Source: Prorocentrum cordatum (taxonomy: Eukaryota; Sar; Dinophyceae; Prorocentrales; Prorocentraceae). Taken from it: 64,000 bases of DNA. Shown piece by piece: positions 25,803 through 36,425 of this stretch. The position numbers and the translations under genes are program-made. The stretch lies in NCBI GenBank assembly GCA_963575745.1, contig CAUYUJ010014622.1:189745-253744 (forward strand). Reading direction: 5' to 3'. A model generated the notes under the pieces. The model worked only from the letters and a program-made list of their open reading frames with translations, made no database searches and was not told where the DNA came from. The first letter of the stretch is position 1. Each line of letters opens with the position of its first letter.

Positions 25803-26315
25803 TCCCTGACTTCGTGAACCGAACTGATAGTCCCTGCTAACCCTCAGCCTCGATCGTCGCCGACTACCAGGAAGCTTGATACGCCTGGTCGTGAGCTGGA
25901 CAAAAATGTGGCCAAATGTATTTCCAGCACTCGGTCTTCCATGGGCAGGTCGGCTGGCCCTCCGCATATGTACCCTGCGCGTGGCCGCATGATGCTCCTC
26001 ATGTGAAGCCTGCCCTGTGCGTTGCCAGCTTCCTGATACGACGCTGCCCTTTATCACGATGCCGCCCATGGTTCGAGCTTTCTCTGAATAAACGTTTGCC
26101 ACAACTAAAGGCTGGGCGTTGAGCCTCGCCATCTAGCGTCGGCGATCTCGCAGCCCCTCTGAGGCTCCCGAGGGGGCTGCCAATCTGGCCATCGGCACCG
26201 GCAGCTTTTAACGAGTCATCAGGTGACCCCCATGCTGCGTGGTCTTCTTCTCGATCCTCGAGATTCGAGGATCCAGGTAACCCTTGAAAAGCAAATGAGA
26301 ACCCCCCCCTCACCC
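25803..26315. other. No recognised gene
   Basis: Lower-GC sequence without biased frames or clear repeats. Confidence 0.4.
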
Positions 26316-26319
26316 AGTG

Positions 26320-27870
26320 GACAGATCGAAGCTGCATACGGCGAATCACCGCCGCCCCCTGCCTTTTGGAATCGCCCATGTGGCCGAGCGTTGTGGCAAG
26401 AGCTCTGCCAAGCTATCGAACCGTGTGTTCCCCCAACCGTTGTGGAAACACTTCGGGGAACACTTGGGGGAGGATGGCGGGGAAGATCAGGAGGAGGAGG
26501 AGGAGGAGGATAAGGAGGATGAGGAGGAGGGGGCATTTTGGGAGCCTCTGGGAGCACTCCTGGGGCCTCCTGGGAGCTTCCTGGGAGCCTCTTGGAGGCA
26601 TCTTGGGGGCCTTCAGGGGCCTCTTCGGAGCCTCTGGGGGCTTCTCAGGGGCCTCTTGGACCGTCTTAGGGCATTCCTGGCCCGGCTGACGCCTTCGGAA
26701 GCCGTCTTGGAGGCCTCTCTGGGCCGGCTTGGGGCCTTCTTGGGGTGCTGCAGGGCCGTCTTGGAGGCCATCTTGGGTGTCTTGGAGGCTTCTTGGGCCG
26801 TCTTGGGAGCCTCTTGGGCCGTGCTGGGGCCATCCTTGAGGCCTCTTGGGCTATCTTGGGGCGATCTTTGGGGGCTCTTGGGCCGTCTCGGGCCGTCGGA
26901 AGGCCGAAAAGAAGCACATGCCCAAATTCTTCAAAACTTTAAAATCAATGATCTTCGCCACTTCCGGCCTTCCTGGAGGTCCTCTTGGATGCCTCTGAGG
27001 CCGTCTTGGGGACATCTTGGGGGCCTCTTGGGCCGTCTTGGGCCATCTTGGAAGCCATTTAGGGCCATCTTGGTGTGCTCCTGGCCCGTCTGACGCCGTC
27101 GGACGCCGTCTTGCGGGCCGCTCTGGGCCGACTTGGGGCCTTCTTGGGGTGCTCCAGGGCCGTCTTGGGGGCCATCTTGGGTGTCTTGGAGGCCTCTTGG
27201 GCCGTCTTGGGGCCAGTGTGCTGCAGGGCCGTCTTGGAGGCCATCTCGGGCATCTTGGATGCATCTTGAGATCTTGGGGTCCTCTTGGGGCCATCTTGGG
27301 CCGTCTTGGTGGGCTCCTGGCCCGTCTGATGCCGTGGGAAGCCGTTTTGGAGGCCTCTTTGGGCCGACATGGGGCCCTCTTGGGGTGCTGCAGGGCCATC
27401 TTGGAGGCCATCTTGGGCGTCTTGGAGGCCTCCTGGGCCGTCTTGGGGCCCTCTTGGGGCCGTCGTGGGAGCCTCTTGGGCCGTTCTGGGGTCATCCTGG
27501 AGGCCTCTTGGGCGATCCTGGGGCGATGTTGGGGGGCTCTTGGGCCGTCTCGGGCCGTCGGAAGGCCGAAAAGAAGCAAATGCCAACATGTCTCAAAACC
27601 CTTTCGGAAAATCAATGATCTTCGCCACTTCGGGCCTTCCTGGAGGTCCTCTTGGAGGCCTCTGGGCCATCTTGGGCGAACGTGGAGGCCATCTTGGCCA
27701 TCTTGGAAGCCATTTGGGGCCATCTTGGAGCCATCTGGACCAGGAACATGTTTTGCAACCAGGTCTTCCGGGTGGGAGGTGGCCGAGGTCATGCTACCCA
27801 GCGTCCTCAAACAGACTTCGCGTATGAGGAGGTATGGGGGGAGTGGAGGGGACTCATTGATTGATTGAGC
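26320..27870. repeat. Composite repeat, copy 1
   Basis: Order: head GGCGAATCACCGCCGCCCCC (26339), AAGCTATCGAACCGTGTGTT, a short (GGA)n (26488-26530), then about 1.2 kb of GGGCCGTCTTGG satellite with two AAGCC-type blocks (CGAAAAGAAGCACATGCC at 26906 and CGAAAAGAAGCAAATGCC at 27567, each followed by AAAATCAATGATCTTCGCCA). The same order recurs at 42905-44770. Confidence 0.7.
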
Positions 27871-28191
27871 AGTTGGGTGGCCGAACACCTTGTACTTTGT
27901 AGCCGATGGGAGCTAGCGCCACGGGTGTCTCATATCTTACAACAACTTGTCGATGTTATGATTTGTCTGCGAGCCTTGAGCTCTGTACTAAAGCCGTTTA
28001 TCGCAGATGCGTCCCGCTCATGTTTGTTGGCTCGTCAAAAATATCTTCGAATCGCGCCTCTGCAAGCATCCCTACGTGTCATCCTCTCCCTCCTGCGCCC
28101 CGTCCTCTTTGTTCATCACTCCCTCTCTGGCTTCCCCACTTCCCCTATCATTAAGCGCTCTGCTAATTATGAAAGGCATAGGTATTCGTGA
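27865..28191 (+). other. 108-codon open frame, uncertain
   Basis: Reads ELAPRVSHILQQLVDVMICL then LRALSSVLKPFIADASRSCL, protein-like, but third positions are unbiased and the only nearby start is TTG. Could be an unrelated AT-richer insertion. Confidence 0.2.
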
Positions 28192-28329
28192 AACTCGCTC
28201 GTCAGCAGGACTGCCGAAAGCCAGAGCACGGGCAATGGCTCGTCTAAGCCCAGCAGTCAGAGGGCTTTGTCAAGGGGGCGGACATGCTATGGGGTAGTGG
28301 CATGGCGCCTGGCCCCTATATGTGCCAAA

Positions 28330-28580
28330 AGGTAGGTGACCGAACAGAAGTCGGTGACCGAACACGTGGCCGAACCTGTGCTGGAAACGCAGTGCGACCG
28401 AAAGTGTGACCAAAATCACGAATAGCATTGGTTTCGAACCAAAAAAATCGCTCGCAACGTGACCCAACAGAAGTCGGTGACCGAACACGTGTCCGAACTT
28501 GTGACCGAAAACGCAGTGCGACCGAAAGTGCGACCGAAATTGCATAACTACCGTACTGGTCCCGAGCCAAAAAATCGGTC
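28330..28580. repeat. Two tandem units of about 123 bp
   Basis: CAGAAGTCGGTGACCGAACA at 28345 and 28468. Each unit contains repeated (G)TGACCGAA and GCGACCGAAAGTG. A degenerate third part follows. Confidence 0.7.
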
Positions 28581-28599
28581 ACGCTCGGGCGCGTTCGGA

Positions 28600-28799
28600 C
28601 ACATCCGGGGGCCACTGCGCGCGGCCGTCTCGGCTCAGCAGAGCCTCCGCGAGCGCCCCGCTTCCTCCCCTCACCGCGGGCCGGCCCCCCCCGCCCGTGT
28701 GCCACCGCACCTGTGGCCCCGGCGCGCGCGGCGCGCTCCTGGAGACCTGGGGGGAGGGCTCCCCCCTGATGGGCCAAGATTCCACCACCACTACCACAG
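28600..28799 (+). CDS. Candidate exon, frame ambiguous
   Basis: Two + frames are open with G/C bias: RPSRLSRASASAPLPPLTAG..VCHRTCGPGARGALLETWGE and SAQQSLRERPASSPHRGPAP..WPRRARRAPGD. The first ends at a canonical ACCACAG|GTACGAG donor. Confidence 0.35.
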
Positions 28800-28828
28800 G
28801 TACGAGGGGGGGAAGGGAGGATGGGGAG

Positions 28829-29055
28829 TCCTCCTCCTCCTTCTCCTCCGCCTTCTCCTCCTCCTCCTCCTCCTCCTCCTCCTTCTCCTCGTCTCCTCCT
28901 CTTCCTCCTCCTCATCCTCGTCTCCTCCTCTTCCTCCTCCTCGTCTCCTCCTCGTCTCCTCCTCCTCCTCCTCTTCCTCCTCCTTCTCCTCCTCCTCATA
29001 CTCATCCTCATCCTCCTCCTTCTCATCCTCCTCCTGCTCCACCTCCTCCCTCTCC
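28829..29055. repeat. (TCC)n microsatellite
   Basis: About 70 TCC/CTC triplets with GTC and ATC interruptions. Confidence 0.9.
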
Positions 29056-29124
29056 TACCCTATATATAGTAGTGGCGGTAGTGAAAAATCGGCACATCAT
29101 CCCTCCTCGGGGCTCTGATCAAGC

Positions 29125-29290
29125 GCAGGCCGAACTGGGACCAGGAGTAGATGGCGGGGCACTGCCAGGGGAGGTCACAACGATGGGGGGGCAGCGGGGC
29201 AGCACCTCGTCCAGGAAGTCCAGCGTCGACGCAGGGAGGATCGAGGATCGAAAGGGTTTGGTCGAGCGTGGGTGTCTTTGGGGATCCTGG
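29125..29290 (+). CDS. Candidate exon, unknown protein
   Basis: Frame SDQAQAELGPGVDGGALPGE, TTMGGQRGSTSSRKSSVDAG and RIEDRKGLVERG, mostly G/C third positions, soluble-looking. Boundaries not resolved; a poly-C run follows at 29343. Confidence 0.35.
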
Positions 29291-29506
29291 GGGTTTCTGG
29301 GGGGGGTGCTGAGAGGGCCCAGCGGGGCCCGCTTCCTCGGCTCCCCCCCCCCCCCCCCCCCCGTGGACCCCAATTTGGCATTTATTTGGTGTGGGCCTCC
29401 TCCCTCCTCCTCCTCCCCCTCCACCACCCCTGCCTCCTCCTCCTCCCTCCTCCATATCCTCCTCCTTCTCATCCTCTCATACCTTCTCCTTCTCCTCCTC
29501 CGAAGT

Positions 29507-29985
29507 AGGAAGTAGGTAGGCAGCATGAGTAACTAGTAGTAGTAGTAAGTAGTAAGAAGTAAGTAGTAGTAGAGTAGTAGTAGTAGTAGTAGTAGTAGTA
29601 TAAGTAGTAAGTAGTAGTAGCATAGTATTAAGTAGTAGTAGAGTAAGTCGTAGTAGTAGTCGTCGTAGTCGTAGTCGTAGTCGAGTCGTAGGAGTAAGTT
29701 GTAGTAGTAGCACACATAGTTAGTAGTAGTAGTAGCAGTAACTGCTTGAATCAGCAGCACAGAACAAGTAAGTAATGGAATCCTGTGAGTAGTAGAGTAC
29801 TAGTACTAGTAACTAGTACTAGTAAAGTAGTAGTATAGTTAAAGTAGTATATAGTAGTATAAGAAGTAGAAGTTTTGTTGTAAGTAGGTAGCTAGTATTA
29901 GTAGTAGTAGTAGTAGTAAGTAGTAGTAGTAGTAGTAGAAGAATAGTAGAAGTAGTAGAAGAAGTAGTAGTGTAGTAGTAGTAAA
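29507..29985. repeat. (TAG)n degenerate array
   Basis: TAG/AGT triplets with AAGTAG interruptions over about 480 bp; Tyr/Leu/Thr frames on the minus strand are artefacts. Confidence 0.9.
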
Positions 29986-30272
29986 GTAGGAGGAGGTAGG
30001 AGGAAGGAGGAGGAGGAGGAGGGAGGAGGAGGGGATGAACAGGAGGAGGGGGAGGGAGGGAGGAATAGGGAGGGAGGAATAGGCAGGGAGGAAGGGAGGG
30101 AGGAAGGGAGGGAAGGAGGGAGGGAGGAGGAGGAGAAGAAGACGAGGAGGAGGAGGAGCAGGAGGAGGAGGAGGAGGAGGAGGAGGGGGGAGGAACAGGA
30201 GGAACAGGAGGGAGGAGGAGGAGGAGGAGGAGGAGAAACAGGAGTAACAGGAGGAAGAGGAGGAGGAGGAGG
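29985..30272. repeat. (GGA)n / GGAAGGGA tract
   Basis: Purine-rich GGA and AGGGAGGA units. Confidence 0.9.
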
Positions 30273-30394
30273 CCCCCAGGGGCGGGCGGCGTGAGGCGCC
30301 CTACGCTGGACCTGGGCCGGCACGGGAGCGGAAGGGGCGCTGCGGGAGCTCGCCCGAGAGGCTCGCTCCACCGCTCGCTCTCGGGGGCCTGTGC

Positions 30395-30850
30395 ACGCCA
30401 CCGGTTCGGGGGCTCGTTTCGACTCCTCCGATTCGATTGGATTCGCTTTCCCCGAGCGATGCCAGACTGACTGGAGTCTGAACTCCAGACATCCTCGGGA
30501 ATGATTTTTGCAATGTGCGGCCCCAGAGCTCCCGACCCTTTCCCCGGGGGCAGTCTTTTGGCGCCCCAGATCCATTTTTGATGACCGCGAGGCGCGAAAG
30601 CGGCCCCTGAGGGCCGAAATCGATTCCGATTCGATTGGACTCGGGACTCCGATGTGGGTTCCGATCTCTTGCTGGGGGTATGCTAGCCTGCCGATTGCTG
30701 CCGATTCGACGTTTTCCGACTCGGCTGCCGATTTCCGCCGACCCGATGCATTTCGATCGCTGGTCCGACTTCTCGATTCGACTCTGGGCCCTCCTGCCAA
30801 TCGTTTTGGGGGAGCCCTGGAGTGCAGAGGTGTATACGTCATGTGACGCA
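30395..30850. repeat. CCGATTCGA dispersed repeat, copy 1
   Basis: Clusters of CCGATTCGA/GATTCGATT with a block GCTAGCCTGCCGATT.CTGCCG shared with 38735-38760. Ends with one monomer-like unit (30794-30835) of the 44-bp array found at 31431. Confidence 0.6.
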
Positions 30851-31054
30851 GAAAAAGCGGCATACCGCGGCGGCCGCGCTGCCCCCTACGCGTGGGCCGC
30901 GCGCCTTCCGCGCCGACGAGGGTGGCCGGTACTTAATATCCCGCCCCGGCCGGCAGCACGAACGACGTTGTGTGAACGAGCGGGCCAGCGGGCGCGAGCC
31001 GCGTTCGTGCCAACCAACCAAGGTGCCCTTGTAGCCCCACGGCCCGCTCGTCGG

Positions 31055-31231
31055 GGCACCCCATACACATGAGCTGTTGGCGCTCCGCGCGGGTCTCCTG
31101 GATCCGCGCCGCGCCCCGCCTCCGGCGCCGCCTCCGGCGCCGCCCCTGCGGCGCGCCGCGCGCCCGGGAGAGGGCTCCAGCCCAGATCCAAGAAGTCCGC
31201 GCGGACCTCCCACAGTTCATTTGTATGCCAG
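31055..31231. mobile_element. Hairpin-G copy 4
   Basis: GGCGCTCCGCGCGGGTCTCC at the left and AAGTCCGCGCGGACCTCCCA at the right, centre rich in GGCGCCG; outer GGCA..ATGA ends. Confidence 0.65.
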
Positions 31232-31430
31232 CTTTCGTCCGCCAGTTAGTCAGAGCGTGAATTACCTCCCCCGCTTTCGCTTCCAGGCAAAACCAAGCCA
31301 TACCACGCGCCTCCTCGTCAAGCGGCCTGACCAGTACAGGCCGCAATTTGGCATCGTTTGGTATCTCTTGGAAGCGAGGGTGGTCAAGAGCGAGGTAGGT
31401 TTATTTTCCCCCTAGTTAGAGCTTTTTCAT

Positions 31431-31738
31431 GTCACCGATCGTTTTGGGGAGCCCTGGTGTGAAGAGGTGTGTACGTAACCGCTCGCCTCTGGAAACCTGG
31501 GCGTTCAGAACTGTTCACGTCATCGTAGGCTCTTGATGGCCTTGGCGATAAGTGCTTGTCACGTCACCGCTCGTTCTGGGACGCCTTGGTGTGAAGAGTT
31601 GTGTACGTCACCGCTCACTCTTGGGAGCCTTAGAAATGATATCTGTTTGCGTAACCGCTCGCTCTCGGGAGCTTTGGCGTTAAGAGCTGTTTACGTCACC
31701 GTTCGCTCTTGGGAGCTTGGGCATTCGGACCTGTCTGG
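31431..31738. repeat. 44-bp tandem array, 7 units in perfect register
   Basis: Units start at 31431, 31475, 31519, 31563, 31607, 31651 and 31695, with no indel in 308 bp although sequence identity is only about 65-80%. Consensus opens GTCACCGCTCGCTCTTGGGA and ends GAAGAGCTGTGTAC. The junction reads TACGTCACCG. Confidence 0.85.
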
Positions 31739-31739
31739 C

Positions 31740-32231
31740 CCACCGCTGAAGGGCTGGTGGGGTGAGAATATAAAAACCCTACCCGACAGCCCTTGGCATT
31801 ATTCCACGCCTCAACGTGCACAAGGCACGCTTGCGGATTTCGAAGTATTAGCACGCATGTGCTACCACATGCAATGTGCCACAACGTGGGCTCCGACTGG
31901 TCTGGGTAGTTGCAGCCGCCCCAGGCTGGCCCGAGAAGACCCAACAAGCGGCCAAGAGCACCCCAAGAGGGCCCACGCGGGACCCAGGCGGCCCCAAGAC
32001 GACCCGAAGGCGGCCAAAGGCAGCCCCCAAACGGATGATGTTGTTCCAGATGGCGTGCTTGATGCATGTTCGACCGCTTTGGGCGCCAGTACTTCGACGA
32101 GGTGTACACTGCACAACTGTTGCGGGTGCTCCGAGGAAGCCCGTCTTGAAAACACCCTTCGAAGCCCTGCATCGTTGTATGTCTGCCCTTGTCGCTTTGC
32201 AGCAACGCGACCGCTCTGGCACTCGAGCCTG
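31740..32231. other. Spacer with GACGGCCC satellite block
   Basis: 31925-32040 has CCAAGAGGGCCCACGCGGGAC-type satellite units. An open + frame runs through from the 44-bp array, but no separate coding signal is seen here. Confidence 0.4.
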
Positions 32232-32822
32232 AGATGTGGGAGCGCCCAGTGCGATGTCGGTGCGGGCCTGGCTGGGCAAGGTGCAGGCCTAGCAGGGCCC
32301 GACCTCGGATCAGCCCTCGTCCCGCTGGAGCCGCCAGGCACTGCGCCAGCGCCGCTTGAGGGCGGGCGCCCAGTTTCGGAGGGGCCTAGAATCGAGATAA
32401 CTCCGTTCTGGAGGGCTCAGGCACACTCCGACACGGCCGCGGCGCTCCAAACTCGGGCCGAGCGACAGGGGGGGATAGGGAAAGTGGAGGGGTACGAAAT
32501 CTGCTGCATGCAGCTGGTTTCGGCCCCGCCGCCGGGCCCATTCATCCATTCATTTCTCGATACACGGGCGCCTCCCGGCGCCAGGAGGCGCTGGGAAAAT
32601 CAGCTACGTGAGCTGATTCTCTACCCTACCTTTTGCTACCCCCCTTTCGTTCCCCCCGACAAGCCCGCCGATGTTCAGGGATTCCCGACTTGTATCGGTC
32701 CGGCTTTGCCTCGCTTCTGCCTTCGTCTCAGGACGTGCGCGCGACGCGCTTTGGCGCGGACGAGCGAGGCAGGCAGAGGAGGCGGAGGAGGAGGAGAAGT
32801 AGGAGGAGGAGGAGGAGGATGA
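32232..32822 (+). CDS. Candidate coding region, longest non-repetitive frame
   Basis: Part of a 1,290-bp stop-free + frame (31533-32822). From 32232 it reads AGLAGQGAGLAGPDLGSALV, PRIEITPFWRAQAHSDTAAA and QGGIGKVEGYEICCMQLV, then RRWENQLRELILYPTFCYPP, with about 75% G/C third positions. No start or splice site was fixed. Near 32599 a perfect 8-bp stem AATCAGCT..AGCTGATT occurs. No family recognised. Confidence 0.35.
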   Translation, partial: RCGSAQCDVGAGLAGQGAGLAGPDLGSALVPLEPPGTAPAPLEGGRPVSEGPRIEITPFWRAQAHSDTAAALQTRAERQGGIGKVEGYEICCMQLVSAPPPGPFIHSFLDTRAPPGARRRWENQLRELILYPTFCYPPFVPPDKPADVQGFPTCIGPALPRFCLRLRTCARRALARTSEAGRGGGGGGEVGGGGGG

Positions 32823-32839
32823 TGCGATCGGAGGTTCGT

Positions 32840-33086
32840 CTTCTTCTCATGCTTCTTCATCTGGCAGGGGCGCTGACACATGAGGGCGATAGCTGACCCT
32901 CCCCCCGACGCCTCGAAGCAGAGCCTGCAGGCTCACGGTCTATGGGTGGCCGCGCGCCGGGGCCCGGGCCCTGCAGGCCGTCATTCGTAGGCGTGAGGCA
33001 TCGCCGCCACCATGCGGAGCAGAGGCTGGCGCAACGGAGGTTGCTCTGGCCAACAGCCAAGACGCAGAAATAATACCGCTATGTTC
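32840..33086. other. Possible short coding stretch
   Basis: The + frame LQAVIRRREASPPPCGAEAG then ATEVALANSQDAEIIPLCS is open up to the TIR element at 33087. Weak. Confidence 0.25.
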
Positions 33087-33316
33087 GATGCTCGTTTCGG
33101 GGACCTTCCTTGAGCCACCAAACGGATCTTATCACTACCCAGATTCGAACACAAGTTTCGACACAATTCAGGGCAAGATCGACCAAGTCCGACGCGAGTT
33201 GAATAGCATCCCCAGGGAGCAGCGACTCAGGGTCGACCCAAATCGACTGACGTTCGACGCAGCTTCGACGCACGAGTGGAGCGAGTGTCTCCAGGAAGGT
33301 CCCCGGAACGAGCATC
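33087..33316. mobile_element. TIR element with GATGCTCGTTTCGGGGACC ends
   Basis: 24-bp TIRs, GATGCTCGTTTCGGGGACCT and the inverse AGGTCCCCGGAACGAGCATC, 230 bp. Open on both strands (+: KIDQVRRELNSIPREQRLRV; minus: PGDAIQLASDLVDLALNCVE). Single copy here. Confidence 0.65.
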
Positions 33317-33666
33317 TAAGCTTTGGGTTCGGAAGGGCCTCGGGGGTTGGGGTCGTTTCCTAGATTTCTGTCGCGGGATGTGCTTATGACCTGGGCCCAC
33401 TGTGGCCAGAGAAGCCCCTGTGTTCCTTCTTTGGCGCTCTTTCTGGCAGTACCTCGACTGTACCGGTCGGGGGAGGAGGCAGTGCCGCCACCCTCCGGTC
33501 AGAGGCAGCGCCAACCGCCACCGGTCGAAGGAGGAGAGGGACGGAGGCGCAGTGGCTGCCAGCCTTCCCCTTGGTATTCCAACCTCCCCTTTATCCTCCG
33601 TCGAAGAAGACTAGAAAACAAAAAAAAAAAAAAAAACATTTCAACAACAACAAAACAAGACAACAA
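33317..33666 (+). other. Sequence ending in A-run, possible retrocopy
   Basis: A 17-base A-run (33619-33636) follows ATCCTCCGTCGAAGAAGACTAG. It could mark the 3' end of a retroposed transcript, but no parent or target duplication was found. Confidence 0.3.
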
Positions 33667-33834
33667 ACCATAAAGTTGTGGCGCTCCGCGCGGATTTCTT
33701 GGATCCGCGCTGCCCCCCCACCCCACCCCCCGGGGCGGCGCCTCTGGCGCCGCCCCTGGCGCGCTCCGCGCGCCAGGGAGGGGGGTCCAGCTCAGATGCG
33801 AGAAGTCCGCGCGGAGCGCCAAAGTTTTCTGTTA
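33667..33834. mobile_element. Hairpin-G copy 5
   Basis: TGGCGCTCCGCGCGGATTTC at the left, GAAGTCCGCGCGGAGCGCCA at the right, centre GGCGGCGCCTCTGGCGCCGCC. Confidence 0.75.
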
Positions 33835-33837
33835 ACA

Positions 33838-33985
33838 CCGCTTCTTCTTATTATTATTCTTATTATTATTATTATTACTATTATTATTCTGATTTTGCCT
33901 GCTGATGATGCTGATTACTATTATGCATGATGATTTGCATTACGATGTTTATTAAGATTATCCTTCTTAATCTGATTCTTCTATT
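33838..33985. repeat. (TTA)n-rich AT tract
   Basis: TTATTATTATT units, then AT-rich sequence with TGATGATGC. Confidence 0.75.
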
Positions 33986-34215
33986 CTGAGGCCTCAGGAG
34001 GAGTTGCAGGAGTGTGGGCGGCCTTTCTCTCCCGCCCTCCCCTCCTCCAGAGAACGGGACCGTCTCCGTGCAGCCGGCGCGCCCTGGGGCGCGTGGCGGG
34101 CGCGGGGGCGTTGGCTCGGGTGCTGCAAGAAGTGTCCCTGGCCCAAGGTGCGCCCAGCATTTCCAGGGAGGCCCCCACGGCCTCCAGAGCACCCCCCACG
34201 AGGCCCCGAGGGCCC

Positions 34216-34671
34216 AGAGGGCCCCAGGGGGCTCCAACATTGAGCGAAAAGCTGGGGGGACCTTGGGCCAGGGGTACCGGTACCTGTAGCAACCCCGATT
34301 TGGGTGACGCGCTCAGCGGCTGCGGAGGGCGGCGCAGCGGGGCGTGGTACGGTAGTTGCACACTCCAAGACTTCCAGGCGTCCTTGCCTGTCCCACGCGG
34401 CCAGAGGCGAGTGGGCGAGTGCGGGTGCCCGTGGGCCGCCAGAAATGCCAAGACTCCCAGGAAGTTGCCTGAGCCAATCGCGTTGGGGGGGGCCGCCAGC
34501 GGCCAGGCGGGTTGCGTTGCGGACGCGGGTCAAGGATCCGAGGGTGCCAGCTGTAGAAGTGCACCGCTTCTCGGCGATGCCCATCCGGGCCCCAGGTTCG
34601 CTACACATGCCTTCCTTCCTTCCCACGCCAGGAGGGCGGATACACCGATCCTTGGCCGCCCAGGTGCATGA
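34216..34671 (+). CDS. Candidate coding region, Cys/Gly-rich
   Basis: A 219-codon + frame; from 34216 it reads KLGGPWARGTGTCSNPDLGD, ALSGCGGRRSGAWYGSCTLQ and RRVGECGCPWAARNAKTPRK, with about 70% G/C third positions, and ends at a stop at 34671. Minus frames are also open. Cysteine spacing is not a family I recognise. Confidence 0.3.
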   Translation, partial: RGPQGAPTLSEKLGGPWARGTGTCSNPDLGDALSGCGGRRSGAWYGSCTLQDFQASLPVPRGQRRVGECGCPWAARNAKTPRKLPEPIALGGAASGQAGCVADAGQGSEGASCRSAPLLGDAHPGPRFATHAFLPSHARRADTPILGRPGA

Positions 34672-34679
34672 TTAGCTGG

Positions 34680-35240
34680 CGCCACCCTGAAGGTATCTTC
34701 ACGTGATGGGGCCGCGCCCTCCATCACAATCTTTCTCTCGTGGAAGCTATCGGGGAGGCCCACAACTGCTGGAAAAAAGTGCTTTGCCAGTCCCGGTCAA
34801 GTGTGAGATTGCTCCGCCCAGAAGGCCGAATCAAGCACCCTGAGGCCCGCGGACCATCTATTTTGGCTTTCGAGGGACCCCCTGAACCCTGAAGACTGGA
34901 CGCTACAAGCCGACCTTGTCCGGAGCGTCCAGAAGTTTATTCTCGCGACGTGACGGAGGGACAACCACGATAGGTAATGAGATCGGATCGAATAGAGTTT
35001 CAGATCGGTCGAATCAGATTTAAAGCGATTGCCAGTCACTGGGCCCCTACAGGAAATAGGTTCGCAGCCCCTACAGAAGCGATGGAGCAGATACAAGAAC
35101 ACAGAGGAGCCTGCCCGTTCTGCCCACTTGCTCGTTCTGCTGTCTCTTCGTCGCGTTCTTGTCCCTCTTTCGGTTATCCCCCTTGCCCCTGCCTTCCTTC
35201 CGCTGTCCTCTTGTCTTTCCTCTGTCTTCGTTTACGTTAT
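34680..35240. other. No recognised gene
   Basis: Includes a GATCGGATCGAAT segment (34980-35030) akin to the CCGATTCGA repeats, and a long T/C-rich stretch (35130-35225) that could be an intron 3' end. Confidence 0.4.
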
Positions 35241-35242
35241 GC

Positions 35243-35414
35243 ACTCTCGGCGACGTCGCGCGTGACGTTCTCGGCTTGCTTGGCGGTCTGTTGTCACTTC
35301 GTGAGGTCATTTCGGCGCTGGCTGTGGTGAAAAATGAGGAGGGTCAACCAGCGCATTTTGTTTACGTCATAAACTCTAGTGCCACACGTATGTACGCAAC
35401 GCGCTGTGTCTGAG
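35243..35414 (+). CDS. Candidate terminal exon
   Basis: The frame LGDVARDVLGLLGGLLSLRE, VISALAVVKNEEGQPAHFVY then VINSSATRMYATRCV stops at TGA 35412. Upstream is a long pyrimidine tract but no obvious AG; the frame is open back to 35159, so it might instead include a hydrophobic leader. Alternating hydrophobic pattern, ordinary composition. No family recognised. Confidence 0.4.
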
Positions 35415-35546
35415 TTGAGAGGCCCATCGATACCCTCGTGCAGTGCAAGCATGGTGACTGGATGACCCTATGAAGCATGGACTGTTGCAGCAGGCTTCAA
35501 CCGATTGTGAAGAACTTGGGCGCTATACAGCCAAGACGCTGAAATA

Positions 35547-35660
35547 AGGCCCACGTTGGATTCAGGGGGGGTCGGGTTTTCGGGCCGCTGCTTAGGTCTA
35601 GTTCGGGAAATAGATTCGTTACCGAGGCTCGCCGTGGCCAGCGTTCCTTCTGGTAGCACG
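35547..35660. repeat. GAGGCTCGCCGTG dispersed repeat, copy 2
   Basis: Shares TTTTCGGGCC..GAGGCTCGCCGTGGCCAG with 3071-3215 and 47550-47700. Confidence 0.6.
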
Positions 35661-35839
35661 ATGGCTGTGCGCTATCGCGTGCCCAGCCGAATGTGGTCGA
35701 GCCTTGCTGCATTCCCTCTCGGGGGGCCTCAGCGAGCCTAGAAGCGTTGAAACCTCCTTATGTTGTTCCCAATGGCTTTCGTTCCAGATGTGGTCGTACG
35801 CTGGGCTCACATTAAGAGCAGTCTTGGGTAACTGCTCCC

Positions 35840-36425
35840 ACCCGAAGACCAAGGGGTCCCCAAGAACCCCGAAACGCCCCCGAGCAGGCCACATAGGCTT
35901 CGCAGAGGGCCCGAAGAGGCCCCAACAGACCCATCCGAGAGCCCCAAGAGCGAACGACGCCCCAAGAAGGCACCACGATGCCTACAAGGTGGCCCAAGGG
36001 TGCCCTCAAGAGCCCCTCAAATTCCGCTAAGTGGGCCGATGGGATTAAAAGCATGTCCCTTGTGCACATGCTTTCCATGCTGGTTCCTCCAGAGAGGTTC
36101 GCATAGCTGTCACGCTTTGGCCTTTTGTGTTGAAATCGTGGGAACGATGTTTTGGAAGAGTGTCAACAAGGGCCTCCGAGTTATCGCCAAGAGGACCCCA
36201 GACGGTTGCAGGACGGCAGCATGAGGGCCAAGAGAGCCTCGAGTGTCCAAGATGGCTCCAAGAAGTCCCGATAATTCAGAACAAGGTTGGCACTTCCCTT
36301 CCTGGTCCGTCGAGGTTTCCTAGGCAGATCTTCGGAGGCATCCAGACGGTCTCCAAAGCCCCTCAGGAGGCCCCCAGAGGATTCTAAGAAGCCCCAGGCG
36401 AACCCGAGAGGCCCCGAAGAGAGAC
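35840..36425. repeat. CCCAAGAGGCC/GACGG satellite block
   Basis: Degenerate units CCCAAGA, GAGGCCCC and AGACGG in the same orientation as 7800-8450. Confidence 0.55.

Noticed and set aside
31533-32231. N-terminal half of the 429-codon frame
   Set aside because: It runs through the 44-bp array and satellite; only the part from about 32232 shows codon bias.
33085-33320. Autonomous DNA transposon
   Set aside because: Too short for a transposase and no DDE-type motif.
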